Of a DNA stretch of 64,000 nucleotides, positions 47,107 through 57,510 are shown one piece after another. The position numbers and the translations under genes are program-made. The stretch comes from Asticcacaulis solisilvae (lineage in GTDB: Bacteria; Pseudomonadota; Alphaproteobacteria; Caulobacterales; Caulobacteraceae), in NCBI RefSeq assembly GCF_017875235.1, contig NZ_JAGGMI010000001.1:186001-250000 (forward strand). The letters are read 5' to 3'. The notes below the pieces were generated by a model that worked only from the letters and a program-made list of their open reading frames with translations, had not been told where the DNA came from and did not search any database. Positions within the stretch are counted from its first letter, which is position 1. The number at the start of each line of letters is the position of its first letter.

Positions 47107-47558
47107 TCGAACACAGGCCGTCGCGTGGTGAACTTGGTCGTCGACCACGCCACGAAACTGTCGAAGCGGCGGATGACGGGATCGGCCATCAGGACGCGTT
47201 CGCCCCACTGTTCGTAGTCCGCCGGATCGCGGGCCGCGACGACCAGCATGAAGTCGAACTGCCCGGCGACGGAGTAGCACTGCAGGACGCGCGCATCCGC
47301 CAGCATGCGGGCGCGGAAGGCATCGTAGCCCTCGACCGTCTCCTGGTGAAAAGTAACGCTGACGATAACGGTGATGCCGGTCTGCCCCTGGCTGCTGACC
47401 AAAGCCACTTCGCCAACGATGATCCCGGACGCCTTCATGGCCGCCAGACGGCGCCGCACGGCTGAAGCGGACAGCGAGACGCGCCGCCCCAGCTCACCGT
47501 GCGACAGGCTGCAATCCTGCTGCACCAGATCGAGCAGTTTGCGGTCGAATGCGTCCAT
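47094..47558 (-). CDS. Lrp/AsnC-family transcriptional regulator
   Basis: ATG at 47558 (GGGAGG upstream) gives 154 residues: helix-turn-helix DAFDRKLLDLVQQDCSLSHGELGRRVSLSASAVRRRLAAM and a RAM ligand domain with VLQCYSVAGQFDFMLVV. Such regulators sense amino acids as oligomers. It converges with DUF486 and is divergent from the S41 peptidase, which may be a target. Confidence 0.92.
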   Translation of the reverse strand: MDAFDRKLLDLVQQDCSLSHGELGRRVSLSASAVRRRLAAMKASGIIVGEVALVSSQGQTGITVIVSVTFHQETVEGYDAFRARMLADARVLQCYSVAGQFDFMLVVAARDPADYEQWGERVLMADPVIRRFDSFVAWSTTKFTTRRPVFDQGL

Positions 47559-47684
47559 GAAGCCTCCCTGCGAAATACGCCGGCAATTAACGAGTATACG
47601 GCGAATATCGCCGTTTTGGCAGCGAAATTCGCCGCGCGCCGCCATGCGAAATTGGCTAGACTCCCATCGTTACGGGAGACATCC

Positions 47685-48995
47685 ATGATCAGCTACCTGC
47701 TCGCCTTTGGTCTTGCCGCCGCGCCCTTGGCCGAGGTCAGGACAGCGGAAGGGTACGACACGCGGCTTACCGGACAGTGGCTGGCGAAGGGTTACGGCTA
47801 CGTCCTCGATATCGCGCCGGATCGGCTGACGCTCTATCATGTCGCGGATGGCCTGTGCCTGAAAGACCCACGCGGCGGCGACGACCCCGATGGCCTGTTC
47901 GTGCAATGGCAAGCGCGCCCGGGCGGCCATGTCGCCCTCACACCCGGCCCGGAAGAAACCCTCTATGATTTCGAACCTATCCCCGGCCTGCCCGCCGCCT
48001 GCCGGTCGCCAGAAGCCTGGACGCCCGAACGGCGCTTCGCCTTCGTGACGGCGACCCTGCGCACGCATTATCCGTCATTCGAACGCGTCGGCGTCGACTG
48101 GCCGAAACTGATGAAGGACATTCGCGCCCGCCATCCGCGGCTCAATAGCGATGCGCAACTTTGGCACGCCCTGACGGAAGTCTATACGGCGCTCGACGAA
48201 CCACACAGCGAAGTCAGCAATGGCGTGGACACTGTGGAGGGCGGCCAGGCGGCGACGATCATCCGGCTCGGTGACAAGGTTGCGGTCAAGACCTGGCTCG
48301 GCGCCTATCGCGACGGCATTCTCAACGACGTTCTGGCAGGCAAAGGGCATCACGTCGGTAACCAGAAAATTTTCTGGGGCCGGCGCGGCGATATTGGCTA
48401 TCTGAGTGTCATGACCATGGGCGGTTACACGGTGGACGGCAGCAGCGACCTGGCGACGCTCGATGCCATACTGGACGAAGCCCTGACGGCGTTTTCCGGT
48501 ACGAAAGCCGTGATCGTCGATGTCAGCAACAATCGCGGCGGTCACGATTCCACGGCGCGTGCCATCGCCTCACGCTTCGCCGCCGAACCGCACCTGGCCT
48601 ACACCAAGCGCCCGGCCGCCACACCCGACGCCACGCCGCAGGCCTTCTACGTCCGCCCCTCTCAGCGTGTACGCTACGCCGGCCCGGTCTATGTCCTGAC
48701 CAGCGACATCACGGTCAGCGCCGGAGAAACCTTCGTCCTGGCCATGAAGGCCCTGCCCAACGTCACGACGATCGGAACCGCCACGCGCGGCGCCTTTTCG
48801 GACCAGATCCCCAAGCCGCTCGACAATGGCTGGATCTTCACCCTGTCGGCGGAAGTCTACCGCGACGTCCAGGGACGCTGGCCGGAAGGCCAAGGCATTA
48901 CGCCGGATCAACGCCTGGACATCTATGGCGATCCCGATCCTCTTAAGAGCCACGCCCAGGCCGTTCTGCGCCTGATAGACCAACTCAGTCAATAA
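47685..48995 (+). CDS. Exported S41-family peptidase
   Basis: ATG 47685 gives 436 residues with a short signal peptide (ISYLLAFGLAAAPLAEV). The C-terminal S41 (tail-specific protease) domain includes DIGYLSVMTMGGY, AVIVDVSNNRGGHDSTAR, and nucleophile Ser in SDITVSAGETF (about residue 345). No PDZ domain is evident, which suggests a tricorn/IRBP-like peptidase rather than CtpA. Expected in the periplasm. Confidence 0.88.
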   Translation: MISYLLAFGLAAAPLAEVRTAEGYDTRLTGQWLAKGYGYVLDIAPDRLTLYHVADGLCLKDPRGGDDPDGLFVQWQARPGGHVALTPGPEETLYDFEPIPGLPAACRSPEAWTPERRFAFVTATLRTHYPSFERVGVDWPKLMKDIRARHPRLNSDAQLWHALTEVYTALDEPHSEVSNGVDTVEGGQAATIIRLGDKVAVKTWLGAYRDGILNDVLAGKGHHVGNQKIFWGRRGDIGYLSVMTMGGYTVDGSSDLATLDAILDEALTAFSGTKAVIVDVSNNRGGHDSTARAIASRFAAEPHLAYTKRPAATPDATPQAFYVRPSQRVRYAGPVYVLTSDITVSAGETFVLAMKALPNVTTIGTATRGAFSDQIPKPLDNGWIFTLSAEVYRDVQGRWPEGQGITPDQRLDIYGDPDPLKSHAQAVLRLIDQLSQ

Positions 48996-49013
48996 CAAAG
49001 CCTTATCCAATTG

Positions 49014-49163
49014 AGCTTTGATAGCTACCTGTCAAAGCTTACTATCATTTAATGTTATATACCTTGCATCAACAGGTAGCTTGCCGTAGTCTCTGACCAT
49101 GGCGCTGCAGATCGCAGTGCTGCCCGCCTCGTCCCGGATGTTCTAGGCACTCATTCGGGACAG
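49014..49163 (+). promoter_or_regulatory. Overlapping inverted repeats upstream of padR
   Basis: AGCTTTGA-N10-TCAAAGCT (49014-49039), GCTACCTGT-N39-ACAGGTAGC (49024-49080, overlapping the first and mutually exclusive with it), and GTCCCGGATG/CATTCGGGAC (about 49132-49163) fill the gap before the PadR start at 49189. They could be operator sites or leader structures. Confidence 0.4.
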
Positions 49164-49188
49164 GGCGGCCCAACCGGAACCAAGGATC

Positions 49189-49548
49189 ATGGCTGAATCC
49201 ATCGATATCCAACTGAAAAAAGGGGTCCTGGGCTTTTGTGTCCTGGCCGTGCTGGCGCGCGGCGAGAACTATGCCTACGAGATCGCCGCCAGGCTTTCCG
49301 ATGCCATCGGCATGGGGGAAGGCACCATCTATCCGCTGATGCGGCGCATGCAGTCCGACGGACTGGTCGAAACCTATCTGGTCGAATCGTCGTCCGGCCC
49401 TTCGCGCAAATATTACCGCCTCACGCCTCAGGGCCATGAGGCGCTGAGAGCGCAGACCGAGGAATGGCGCGGCTTTTCGCGCGCCGTCGACGCCCTTTTG
49501 ACCCCCTCTGCGCCGCTTATGGCGTCCCAGCCCGCTCCGGAGGCTTGA
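49189..49548 (+). CDS. PadR-family transcriptional regulator
   Basis: The 119-residue protein is a typical short PadR winged helix: LKKGVLGFCVLAVLARGENYAYEIAARLSD, then GEGTIYPLMRRMQSDGLV and RKYYRLTPQGHEAL. It is the first gene of a padR-HAAS-GIN operon in which PadR probably autoregulates and controls the two envelope proteins. Confidence 0.95.
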   Translation: MAESIDIQLKKGVLGFCVLAVLARGENYAYEIAARLSDAIGMGEGTIYPLMRRMQSDGLVETYLVESSSGPSRKYYRLTPQGHEALRAQTEEWRGFSRAVDALLTPSAPLMASQPAPEA

Positions 49549-49553
49549 GAGAA

Positions 49554-50120
49554 ATGACTCGCACTGAATTCATGGATCGTCTGAAGCGCGGCCTGAACGG
49601 CCTTTCGCCTTCGACCATCGCCGACATCACCGCCGACTATGAGGCGCACTTCAATGACGCCGCCGCCGCCGGCCGCTCCGAGGCCGAAGTGGCCTCAGCC
49701 CTTGGCGACCCCGATCGCCTGGCCCGCGAACTGCGCGCCGAAGCCGGCATGAAGAACTGGGAGACGGCCAAGACACCCTCATCGGCGGCCGGCGCCATCG
49801 CCGGCATCATTGGCCTGGGCGCGCTTGACGTCTTTATCCTCCTGCCCCTGCTCGGCAGCGTCGCCGGCGCCCTGGTCGGCTTCTTCGCCGCGTCTATCGG
49901 CGTCTTTATCGGCGGCGGCGTGGTCTTCGCGGTCGGTCCCTTCCTGCCCCTGCCGGGCGGCTGGATCGTGGCGCTTCTGATGGGCATCGGCATGATGGCC
50001 GGCGCCACCGCGGTCGGTGCGTTCACCGCCGCCCTGACCATCTGGCTGGTCAATGGCGTCGTCTGGTACGCCCGCCTGCACTACAAGGTCCTGAAACCCG
50101 CGCTTGACGCGCACGCCTGA
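49554..50120 (+). CDS. HAAS/DUF1700 domain membrane protein
   Basis: The 188-residue protein begins with a helical HAAS domain (TRTEFMDRLKRGLNGLSPSTIADITADYEAHF, then EVASALGDPDRLARELRAE) and continues with about four membrane segments. These proteins regularly lie between PadR and DUF2807 genes, as here. They are proposed to sense envelope state. It follows padR by five bases. Confidence 0.92.
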   Translation: MTRTEFMDRLKRGLNGLSPSTIADITADYEAHFNDAAAAGRSEAEVASALGDPDRLARELRAEAGMKNWETAKTPSSAAGAIAGIIGLGALDVFILLPLLGSVAGALVGFFAASIGVFIGGGVVFAVGPFLPLPGGWIVALLMGIGMMAGATAVGAFTAALTIWLVNGVVWYARLHYKVLKPALDAHA

Positions 50121-50133
50121 TTGGGAGGCAGAT

Positions 50134-50913
50134 ATGATCAAGAAATTGTTTGTCATCGCTGGCGTTACCGCGGGTGTATCGATTGTCTGCCTTGCTGGGG
50201 CTTTCGCCCTGGCGGGCCAGGAAATCACCACCAAGGGCTATTCGATCAGCGTTGTTGAAGACGGCGACCATATTCGCTTCCGCAAGGGCGACGCCGCCAA
50301 GCCGACGCCCCAGGTGACGCGTACCATCGCCTGGACGGGCAGCGACTTCCTGTCGTCAGACCTGGACGCCGATGTCGAATACGTCCAGGGCGCCGACGCG
50401 TCGATCCGCATTACGGGCCCTCAGGTGCTGGTCGACGCGATCCGCTTCGATAATGGCAAGCTGTGGATGCTTGATGCGCCCAGCATTCCGGATTCGGTCA
50501 ACTTCACGATCGGAAAGGACGGCATCGACGCGCAATCCAACAAGGAGGGCCTGCGCATTGTCGTGACGGCGCCTTCGGTGACGCGCTTTCAGGTGCTCGG
50601 ATCCGGCGTCCTTGACATCCATAACTACGACCAGCCGAAGATCGATGTCGAAGTTCACAGCAGTGGCTCCTTCCACGGCTCGGGCGTGACCCAGGTCGCC
50701 AACATCAATATTTCCGGTAGCGGCGAGGCCGATCTGGAGGACCTGCGCGCCAAGGACGCCACGGTGCGCCTGAGCGGCTCGGGCGGGACCGACATCCACG
50801 CCTCCGGAAAGGTCAAGGTCGACCTGTCGGGTTCGGGCAATGTCGAGCTCAAGACCAAGCCGGAAAGTCTCGAGTCGACCATTTCCGGATCGGGCTCGCT
50901 CCACCAGGACTGA
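50134..50913 (+). CDS. Exported DUF2807 (GIN domain) protein
   Basis: ATG 50134 with GGGAGG upstream gives 259 residues: a signal peptide, then a beta-helical domain rich in repeats ending in SGS or GSG (FQVLGSGVLDIHNY, HSSGSFHGSGVTQV, INISGSGEADLEDL, VDLSGSGNVELKT). This is the GIN/DUF2807 adhesin-like fold. Role unknown; probably in the periplasm or on the surface. Confidence 0.92.
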   Translation: MIKKLFVIAGVTAGVSIVCLAGAFALAGQEITTKGYSISVVEDGDHIRFRKGDAAKPTPQVTRTIAWTGSDFLSSDLDADVEYVQGADASIRITGPQVLVDAIRFDNGKLWMLDAPSIPDSVNFTIGKDGIDAQSNKEGLRIVVTAPSVTRFQVLGSGVLDIHNYDQPKIDVEVHSSGSFHGSGVTQVANINISGSGEADLEDLRAKDATVRLSGSGGTDIHASGKVKVDLSGSGNVELKTKPESLESTISGSGSLHQD

Positions 50914-50930
50914 GTTTACCGGCAATACGA

Positions 50931-50962
50931 AAAGCGCCGGGCCGCGAGGTCCGGCGCTTTTT
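50931..50962 (+). terminator. Terminator of the padR operon
   Basis: AAAGCGCCGG-N10-CCGGCGCTTT followed by TT, 17 bases after the GIN gene. Confidence 0.85.
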
Positions 50963-50987
50963 CATGCGTCTTGCATGAAGACACCAA

Positions 50988-52091
50988 ATGGCTGATCTTC
51001 CGGACATGACACCGCCCCGCCTCCCTGATTGGCCGACGCTCCGGCGCAAAGCCTTATGGTTCGCCATGGTGATCGCCATCTGGCTGGTCGTATCCTTCAT
51101 CATCTCGCTGCAGATGTACGTGTCGTCGCGCGTCACAGGCACGCCGCAGCCGTGGCTTCAGGCATTCACAACCACCCTGCCCTGGTATTTCGCCTGGGCG
51201 CTACTGACGCCGCTTGCCGTCTGGCTGGCCGTGCGCTTCGATTTCAACAGCCGCACCATCGGCCGTTTCATCGCCGTCCACCTGCCAGCCGGTATCGCGG
51301 TGGCCATCGGCCACGCGCTGATCTACGTCGCCATGGCCAGCCTTATCAACCGCGACAATCCGCACTTTCCGGCCGCCGCCGACCTGATCGCCATCAAGCT
51401 GTCCGGCAGCATCCACATCAACCTGATGATCTATGGCCTGGTCATCGGTCTCACCATCGCCGGGCGCGCCTATGCCCGCCTGCGCGACCGCGAAGTTGCT
51501 TCCGTACGGCTGGAGGCGCAACTGGCCGAAGCCGAAACCGCCGCCCTGCGGGCGCAGTTGCAGCCGCACTTCCTGTTCAATACGCTGAACGCCATCTCGG
51601 CCCTGGTCCCGGAAGATCCGGCGCGCGCCAACCGCCTGATCGCGCGCCTCGGCGACCTGCTGCGCCTGTCGATTGACGGCCGGGGACAAATCTGCACTTT
51701 GGCCGAAGAGCTCGATTTTACCGAGGCTTACCTGGCCATCGAGCAAGAGCGGCTGGGCGACCGCCTGACCGTTGTCCGCCGGATCGACCCGGAAGCCCTC
51801 AACACGCAGGTCCCCGCTCTGCTCCTTCAGCCCTTAGCGGAAAACGCCGTCCGCCACGGCCTGGCCTCGCGCGTGCGTGGCGGTACCCTGACCCTGAGCG
51901 CCGAGCGAACGACCGATGGTGTCCGGCTGATCGTTTCAGATGACGGGCGTGGGGCAGTGGAAGTCCGGGACGGCATCGGCCTCGGCAATACGCGACGGCG
52001 GCTTCACCAGCTTTACGGCGATCGCCAGTCCTTGCGCATAACCACCGCGCCCGACGCCGGCTTCCAGGTGATCATCGAGGTGCCGCGATGA
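50988..52091 (+). CDS. LytS-type sensor histidine kinase
   Basis: The 367-residue protein has four N-terminal membrane helices (about 20-150) and a cytosolic kinase with the His_kinase box LQPHFLFNTLNAISAL, the N-box region LLLQPLAENAVRHGL and G-box VSDDGRG and GIGLGNTRRRL. It pairs with the LytTR regulator downstream, overlapping it in ATGA. Stimulus unknown. Confidence 0.93.
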   Translation: MADLPDMTPPRLPDWPTLRRKALWFAMVIAIWLVVSFIISLQMYVSSRVTGTPQPWLQAFTTTLPWYFAWALLTPLAVWLAVRFDFNSRTIGRFIAVHLPAGIAVAIGHALIYVAMASLINRDNPHFPAAADLIAIKLSGSIHINLMIYGLVIGLTIAGRAYARLRDREVASVRLEAQLAEAETAALRAQLQPHFLFNTLNAISALVPEDPARANRLIARLGDLLRLSIDGRGQICTLAEELDFTEAYLAIEQERLGDRLTVVRRIDPEALNTQVPALLLQPLAENAVRHGLASRVRGGTLTLSAERTTDGVRLIVSDDGRGAVEVRDGIGLGNTRRRLHQLYGDRQSLRITTAPDAGFQVIIEVPR

Positions 52092-52801
52092 TCCGCGCTC
52101 TCGTCGTCGATGACGAGCCGCTGGCCCGGCGGCGAGTAATTTCGCTGCTGAAGGACGACATCGTCGTTGCCGGCGAAGCCGGGCACGGCGCCGAAGCCGT
52201 CGACATGATCGCGACGCTCAAACCTGACCTGGTCTTTCTTGATATCCAGATGCCGGAAATGTCGGGCTTCGACGTCATCGCCGCCGTCGGTGTTGACGCC
52301 ATGCCGGCGACCGTCTTTGTCACCGCTTTCGACGCCTATGCCGTCCAGGCTTTCGAAGTCCAGGCGCTGGATTATCTGCTCAAACCCTTTGACGATGAGC
52401 GCTTTGCCAGGGTGGTCGCGCGCGCGCGCCAACGTTTTTCGCAGTCCGGCGGCATCCGGAACATCATGGCGGAACAGCCGCCCAAGCTGATCGCCCGGTC
52501 GCGCGGCGTGATGCGCGTCATACACCTCGAAGACATCGACTGGATCGGCGCCGCCGGCGACTACGCGGAAGTCCACTGCAAAGGCCGGTCCTATCTGATC
52601 GACGACTCGCTGAGTGCACTTACGACTCGCCTGCCGGCCAGCCAGTTTACCCGCATCCATCGCGCCGCCATTGTCCGGCTCGATCGCGTGGTTGAAATCC
52701 GCACCGGCGCCCATGGTGACGGGGCCTTAAGTCTGACCTGCGGCACGGAACTAAAGGTCAGCCGCCGCTTCCGTGACGGCTTGGCCGGCCTCTTGGCCTA
52801 G
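52088..52801 (+). CDS. LytTR-family response regulator
   Basis: The 237-residue protein has a receiver domain (ALVVDDEPLARRR, phosphoacceptor in VFLDIQMPE, Lys in LKPFDDE) and a LytTR DNA-binding domain (LIARSRGVMRVIHLEDIDWIGA, YLIDDSLSALTTRLPASQFTRIHRAAIVRL). It is the partner of the upstream LytS-like kinase; a target could be the NTF2/esterase genes downstream. Confidence 0.95.
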   Translation: MIRALVVDDEPLARRRVISLLKDDIVVAGEAGHGAEAVDMIATLKPDLVFLDIQMPEMSGFDVIAAVGVDAMPATVFVTAFDAYAVQAFEVQALDYLLKPFDDERFARVVARARQRFSQSGGIRNIMAEQPPKLIARSRGVMRVIHLEDIDWIGAAGDYAEVHCKGRSYLIDDSLSALTTRLPASQFTRIHRAAIVRLDRVVEIRTGAHGDGALSLTCGTELKVSRRFRDGLAGLLA

Positions 52802-52895
52802 CCGTTCGGCGACAGGGCCGTCCCGCTCGGCGAACGATGATTGCCGCCATTCACCTGTCATTTCAAATCGCTTCCGAACTCGCATCGGAGGCGCC

Positions 52896-53804
52896 ATGTC
52901 CAGATCTCACATATTTGCCCGGCGGACATTGCTGCTGGCGATACCCGCGAGCCTTCTGTCCGCCCACGTGGTCCGGGCCGGGAACAAAGGCCTGGCGGAA
53001 GCGCGGTCCCGCCTGTCGGATGCGATCCGCAACAATGATGTCACCGGACGCACGGCGCTGTATCTTCGTGACGCCCGGAGCCTGCCGGAATATCAGCCCG
53101 CGCTTTACGGCGTCGACACAATCAGGGCCTACCATCAGGCGCTGCTCGCCCGCAAACGCGTGATCGATTACCGCGCCGCCCCCGCCGAAGTCATCGACCT
53201 CGGTGGCGCGGCGATCGAAACCGGCATATTCGACATCGCCTGGCAGGACGGCCCGCGCGAGGCCGGCAAATACCTCATCCTCTGGTCGCTGACGTCCGGA
53301 ACGCCAAGGATCATGGCCGATGCCTGGGGGTATCTGCGGCCTCTCCCCGACCCGCAGGCCTTCCATGTCGATCTGCCTCCCGGCCAACCGCCCGCCATGT
53401 CGGCGGACCCTGAGATCAAACGGCAACTGGACGACCTCAACCGGCGCAACGCCGAAGCCGTGCGCCGGAAAGACGCTGAAACGCAGATCGGCTTCTATAC
53501 CGAAGACGCCATCTTCATGCCATTCGCCGATAGGCCGAAATCAGGCATCGCGGCCATCGCCGCCCACCTGCGGCGCTATGTGCAAAATGGCAGCGGCGCC
53601 ACCTTCGATACGGTCGAAGTCTGGAACGACGGCTTCGAGGCTTTTCCTGCCCATGTCGTTGAATACTCACGCTTTCGCGTCCGCTGGCGCGCGCGCGAAG
53701 CTTCCGGTGTCGTCACCGGCGCGGGCATCCGCCTGTGGAAGCGCATGCCCGACGGCGAGCTGAAGTTACATCGCCAGATCGGCACCCACTACCACACCGC
53801 CTGA
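52896..53804 (+). CDS. Exported protein with two NTF2/SnoaL-like domains
   Basis: ATG 52896 with CGGAGG upstream gives 302 residues. A signal peptide (FARRTLLLAIPASLLSAHVVRA, possibly Tat) precedes two SnoaL-like modules of ~125 residues, both with the pattern D-A-I-R/A-E-A-V-R then trapping helix (LSDAIRNNDVTGRTALYLRDA and NRRNAEAVRRKDAETQIGFYTEDAIFMP). SnoaL folds bind small hydrophobic ligands or catalyse isomerisation. Function is unknown. It is followed 13 bases later by the esterase-like gene. Confidence 0.8.
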   Translation: MSRSHIFARRTLLLAIPASLLSAHVVRAGNKGLAEARSRLSDAIRNNDVTGRTALYLRDARSLPEYQPALYGVDTIRAYHQALLARKRVIDYRAAPAEVIDLGGAAIETGIFDIAWQDGPREAGKYLILWSLTSGTPRIMADAWGYLRPLPDPQAFHVDLPPGQPPAMSADPEIKRQLDDLNRRNAEAVRRKDAETQIGFYTEDAIFMPFADRPKSGIAAIAAHLRRYVQNGSGATFDTVEVWNDGFEAFPAHVVEYSRFRVRWRAREASGVVTGAGIRLWKRMPDGELKLHRQIGTHYHTA

Positions 53805-53817
53805 CCGGAGAAACGAG

Positions 53818-54870
53818 ATGAAATGGCTATCCATACCCGCTGCCCTTCTGTGCCTTGCTTTCGCGGCAAACGCCGAAGCCGAGAGTCGGCTCGATCACAC
53901 CCGGATCCGCGCGACAAGCCTCGCCGGCAACAAGATCGGTATTTCACCGATGCGCGGCGTCAGCGTCTATCTGCCGCCGGATTACGACACGCCGGGCAAA
54001 CGCTTTCCAGTCATCTATTTTCTCAACAACATGAAGGAAACCGAGACCGAGCCCTTTACCACATATGACGCCAAGGCACTGCTGGACGCAGCTATTGCCG
54101 ACGGCACGATTGGCAGCGTCATTGTCGTCACGGCGGATTTTTCCACGCCGCTCGGCTCGTCCTGGTACGTCAACTCGCCTGTCACCGGTAACTGGCAGGA
54201 CTTTATGGTCAAGGAACTGGTGCCCCATATCGACAACCATTACCGCACCCTGGCCTCAAGGGATTCGCGTGGCATGGCCGGCGACCGCATGGGCGGGTAC
54301 GGCGCCATCCGCTTCGGCATGACGCATCCCGACGTCTTCGGCGCGGTTTACGCCCTGCATCCCGTAGGTACTGGAAACGGTGTCCAACCCATGCACGGAC
54401 GCCCGGATTGGGACCGTCTGCAAGCCGCGAAATCACTCACTGATCTTGACGGCGATCTGTTTGGCAGCATTTTCACGAGCATCTATCAAGCGCATGTGCC
54501 CAACGCGGCGCACCCTCCGCTTTACGTCGACCTGCCAGCGCGACGCGAAAATGGCGTCGTGGACGTCGATGCCGCACAAACCGGCCGCCTCATCAAAAAC
54601 TTTTTGCTGGTCAACCACTTGCCGGAGCGTGCCGGCAATCTGAAACGCCTGCGTGCCTTCAAGTTCGACTGGGGTCGAAACGACAGCAACTATGATCACG
54701 TCATCGCCAACCAGGCCTTTGCCCGGATGCTGGACGAATATGGCGTGACCTATGAGGCCGAAGAATACCGCGCCTGGTGGGGAGAACGGACCTGGGGCAA
54801 GGATGGCCGCGTCATGACCGACCTGCTGCCGTTCTTCGCGAAAAACCTGGCTTTCGCTGGTCATAAGTAA
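53818..54870 (+). CDS. Exported esterase-fold protein with Arg at the nucleophile position
   Basis: The 350-residue protein has a signal peptide (MKWLSIPAALLCLAFAANAEA) and an alpha/beta-hydrolase of the putative-esterase (esterase D/Fes) type: GVSVYLPPDYDTPGKRFPVIYFLNN, LVPHIDNHYRT, GGYGAIRFGMTHPDVFGAVYALHP. The usual nucleophile elbow G-x-S-M-G-G reads GDRMGG. The codon is CGC (Arg), one base from AGC (Ser), so it is either a pseudoenzyme or a single-base change or error. It follows the SnoaL-like gene. Confidence 0.85.
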   Translation: MKWLSIPAALLCLAFAANAEAESRLDHTRIRATSLAGNKIGISPMRGVSVYLPPDYDTPGKRFPVIYFLNNMKETETEPFTTYDAKALLDAAIADGTIGSVIVVTADFSTPLGSSWYVNSPVTGNWQDFMVKELVPHIDNHYRTLASRDSRGMAGDRMGGYGAIRFGMTHPDVFGAVYALHPVGTGNGVQPMHGRPDWDRLQAAKSLTDLDGDLFGSIFTSIYQAHVPNAAHPPLYVDLPARRENGVVDVDAAQTGRLIKNFLLVNHLPERAGNLKRLRAFKFDWGRNDSNYDHVIANQAFARMLDEYGVTYEAEEYRAWWGERTWGKDGRVMTDLLPFFAKNLAFAGHK

Positions 54871-54880
54871 AATTTGACTT

Positions 54881-54899
54881 ATTGATAATGATTATCAAT
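54881..54899 (+). promoter_or_regulatory. Fur-box-like palindrome
   Basis: ATTGATAATGATTATCAAT is palindromic except at its central base and contains GATAATGATTATC, the core of the classical Fur box. It lies 54 bases upstream of the DUF2061 gene. Confidence 0.7.
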
Positions 54900-54952
54900 T
54901 CTACATTTGCACATGAAGGCGGTATTCTGGAAACAGAACAGGAGCCCGCCCC

Positions 54953-55183
54953 ATGCGTCTCGTCGCCAAAACGCTTTCCTACGCTACGATGCACGTCGTT
55001 ATCGCGTCAACGCTCGCCTATCTCTTGACCGGCAATTGGGCGATCGCATTGGGCATCGGTCTTTTGGAGCCATTGGTGCAGACCCTGGCCTTCCCACTGC
55101 ACGAGTGGCTGTGGGAACGCAAAAAGATCAAGTTTGACCTGACGCATGGGCACAACCATGGCGCCGCACCCGACGCCAGCTAA
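54953..55183 (+). CDS. DUF2061 family small membrane protein
   Basis: The 76-residue protein has two transmembrane segments (TLSYATMHVVIASTLAYLLTG and ALGIGLLEPLVQTLAFPLHEWLW) and the DUF2061 ending HEWLWERKK, plus a His-rich tail (LTHGHNHGAA) that could bind metal. A Fur-type box upstream suggests iron- or metal-dependent control. Function unknown. Confidence 0.9.
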   Translation: MRLVAKTLSYATMHVVIASTLAYLLTGNWAIALGIGLLEPLVQTLAFPLHEWLWERKKIKFDLTHGHNHGAAPDAS

Positions 55184-55187
55184 AGAA

Positions 55188-55215
55188 AAAGCGCCGGTCG
55201 TGAGACCGGCGCTTT
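55188..55215. terminator. Bidirectional terminator
   Basis: AAAGCGCCGGTC-GTGA-GACCGGCGCTTT forms a 12-bp perfect stem between the convergent DUF2061 and ettA genes. Confidence 0.85.
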
Positions 55216-55235
55216 CATCGTCCTGAGGCCGTCGT

Positions 55236-56903
<1,668 letters not shown>

Positions 56904-56997
56904 GGGGAGCGAGCACCCTTTGAGATAATGCAAACTGTCGGGGAATTAAGTGTTGGCGCGGGTTTAGCCGAGGGGTCACCAAATCTCAAGACGGAAA

Positions 56998-57510
56998 TCA
57001 GTCTGTTGCGAACACGCTTTTCATGATCGCTTCCAGTCCGTCGCGGTCCTCTGCGTCGAAGGCGCCAAGGGCTTCGGAATCGACGTCGAAAACAGCGATC
57101 AGGCTGCCATTTGCGTCGAATACCGGCACGACGATTTCGGAGTTGGAGCGGCTGTCGCAGGCGATGTGGCCCGGAAAGGCGTGGACGTCCGGCACGATCT
57201 GCGTTTTTCGCTCTCGCGCCGCCGCGCCGCACACACCCCGGCTGAAGGCGATACGCAGGCAGCCCAGGGTACCATTATAAGGGCCGACGACCAGTTCGTC
57301 CTCCCCCTGTGACTTCTTAACCTCATCCACGACATAAAAACCGGTCCAGAACCACGCCGGAAACGCCTGGGTCAGCAGGCAAACGGTCGTCGCCATACGC
57401 GCCACGCGGTTGCCTTCCCCGTCGAGTACCGCCTTGAGGTCGCGCATAACACTTTGATAGGTTTCGCTTTTGCTGGCATCGTCGGGCAGGGTTGAGATAA
57501 CTGCGCTCAT
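56998..57510 (-). CDS. msrC: Free methionine-(R)-sulfoxide reductase (GAF domain)
   Basis: ATG 57510 gives 170 residues of a single GAF domain with three conserved cysteines (LGCLRIAFSRGVCGAA and HIACDSRSNSE), the fRMsr catalytic set. It reduces free Met-R-sulfoxide using thioredoxin. It lies upstream of ettA on the same strand with 94 bases between. Confidence 0.92.
   Translation of the reverse strand: MSAVISTLPDDASKSETYQSVMRDLKAVLDGEGNRVARMATTVCLLTQAFPAWFWTGFYVVDEVKKSQGEDELVVGPYNGTLGCLRIAFSRGVCGAAARERKTQIVPDVHAFPGHIACDSRSNSEIVVPVFDANGSLIAVFDVDSEALGAFDAEDRDGLEAIMKSVFATD

Noticed and set aside
53818-54870. Esterase gene as a frameshifted pseudogene
   Set aside because: The frame is intact and full length; only the nucleophile codon differs.
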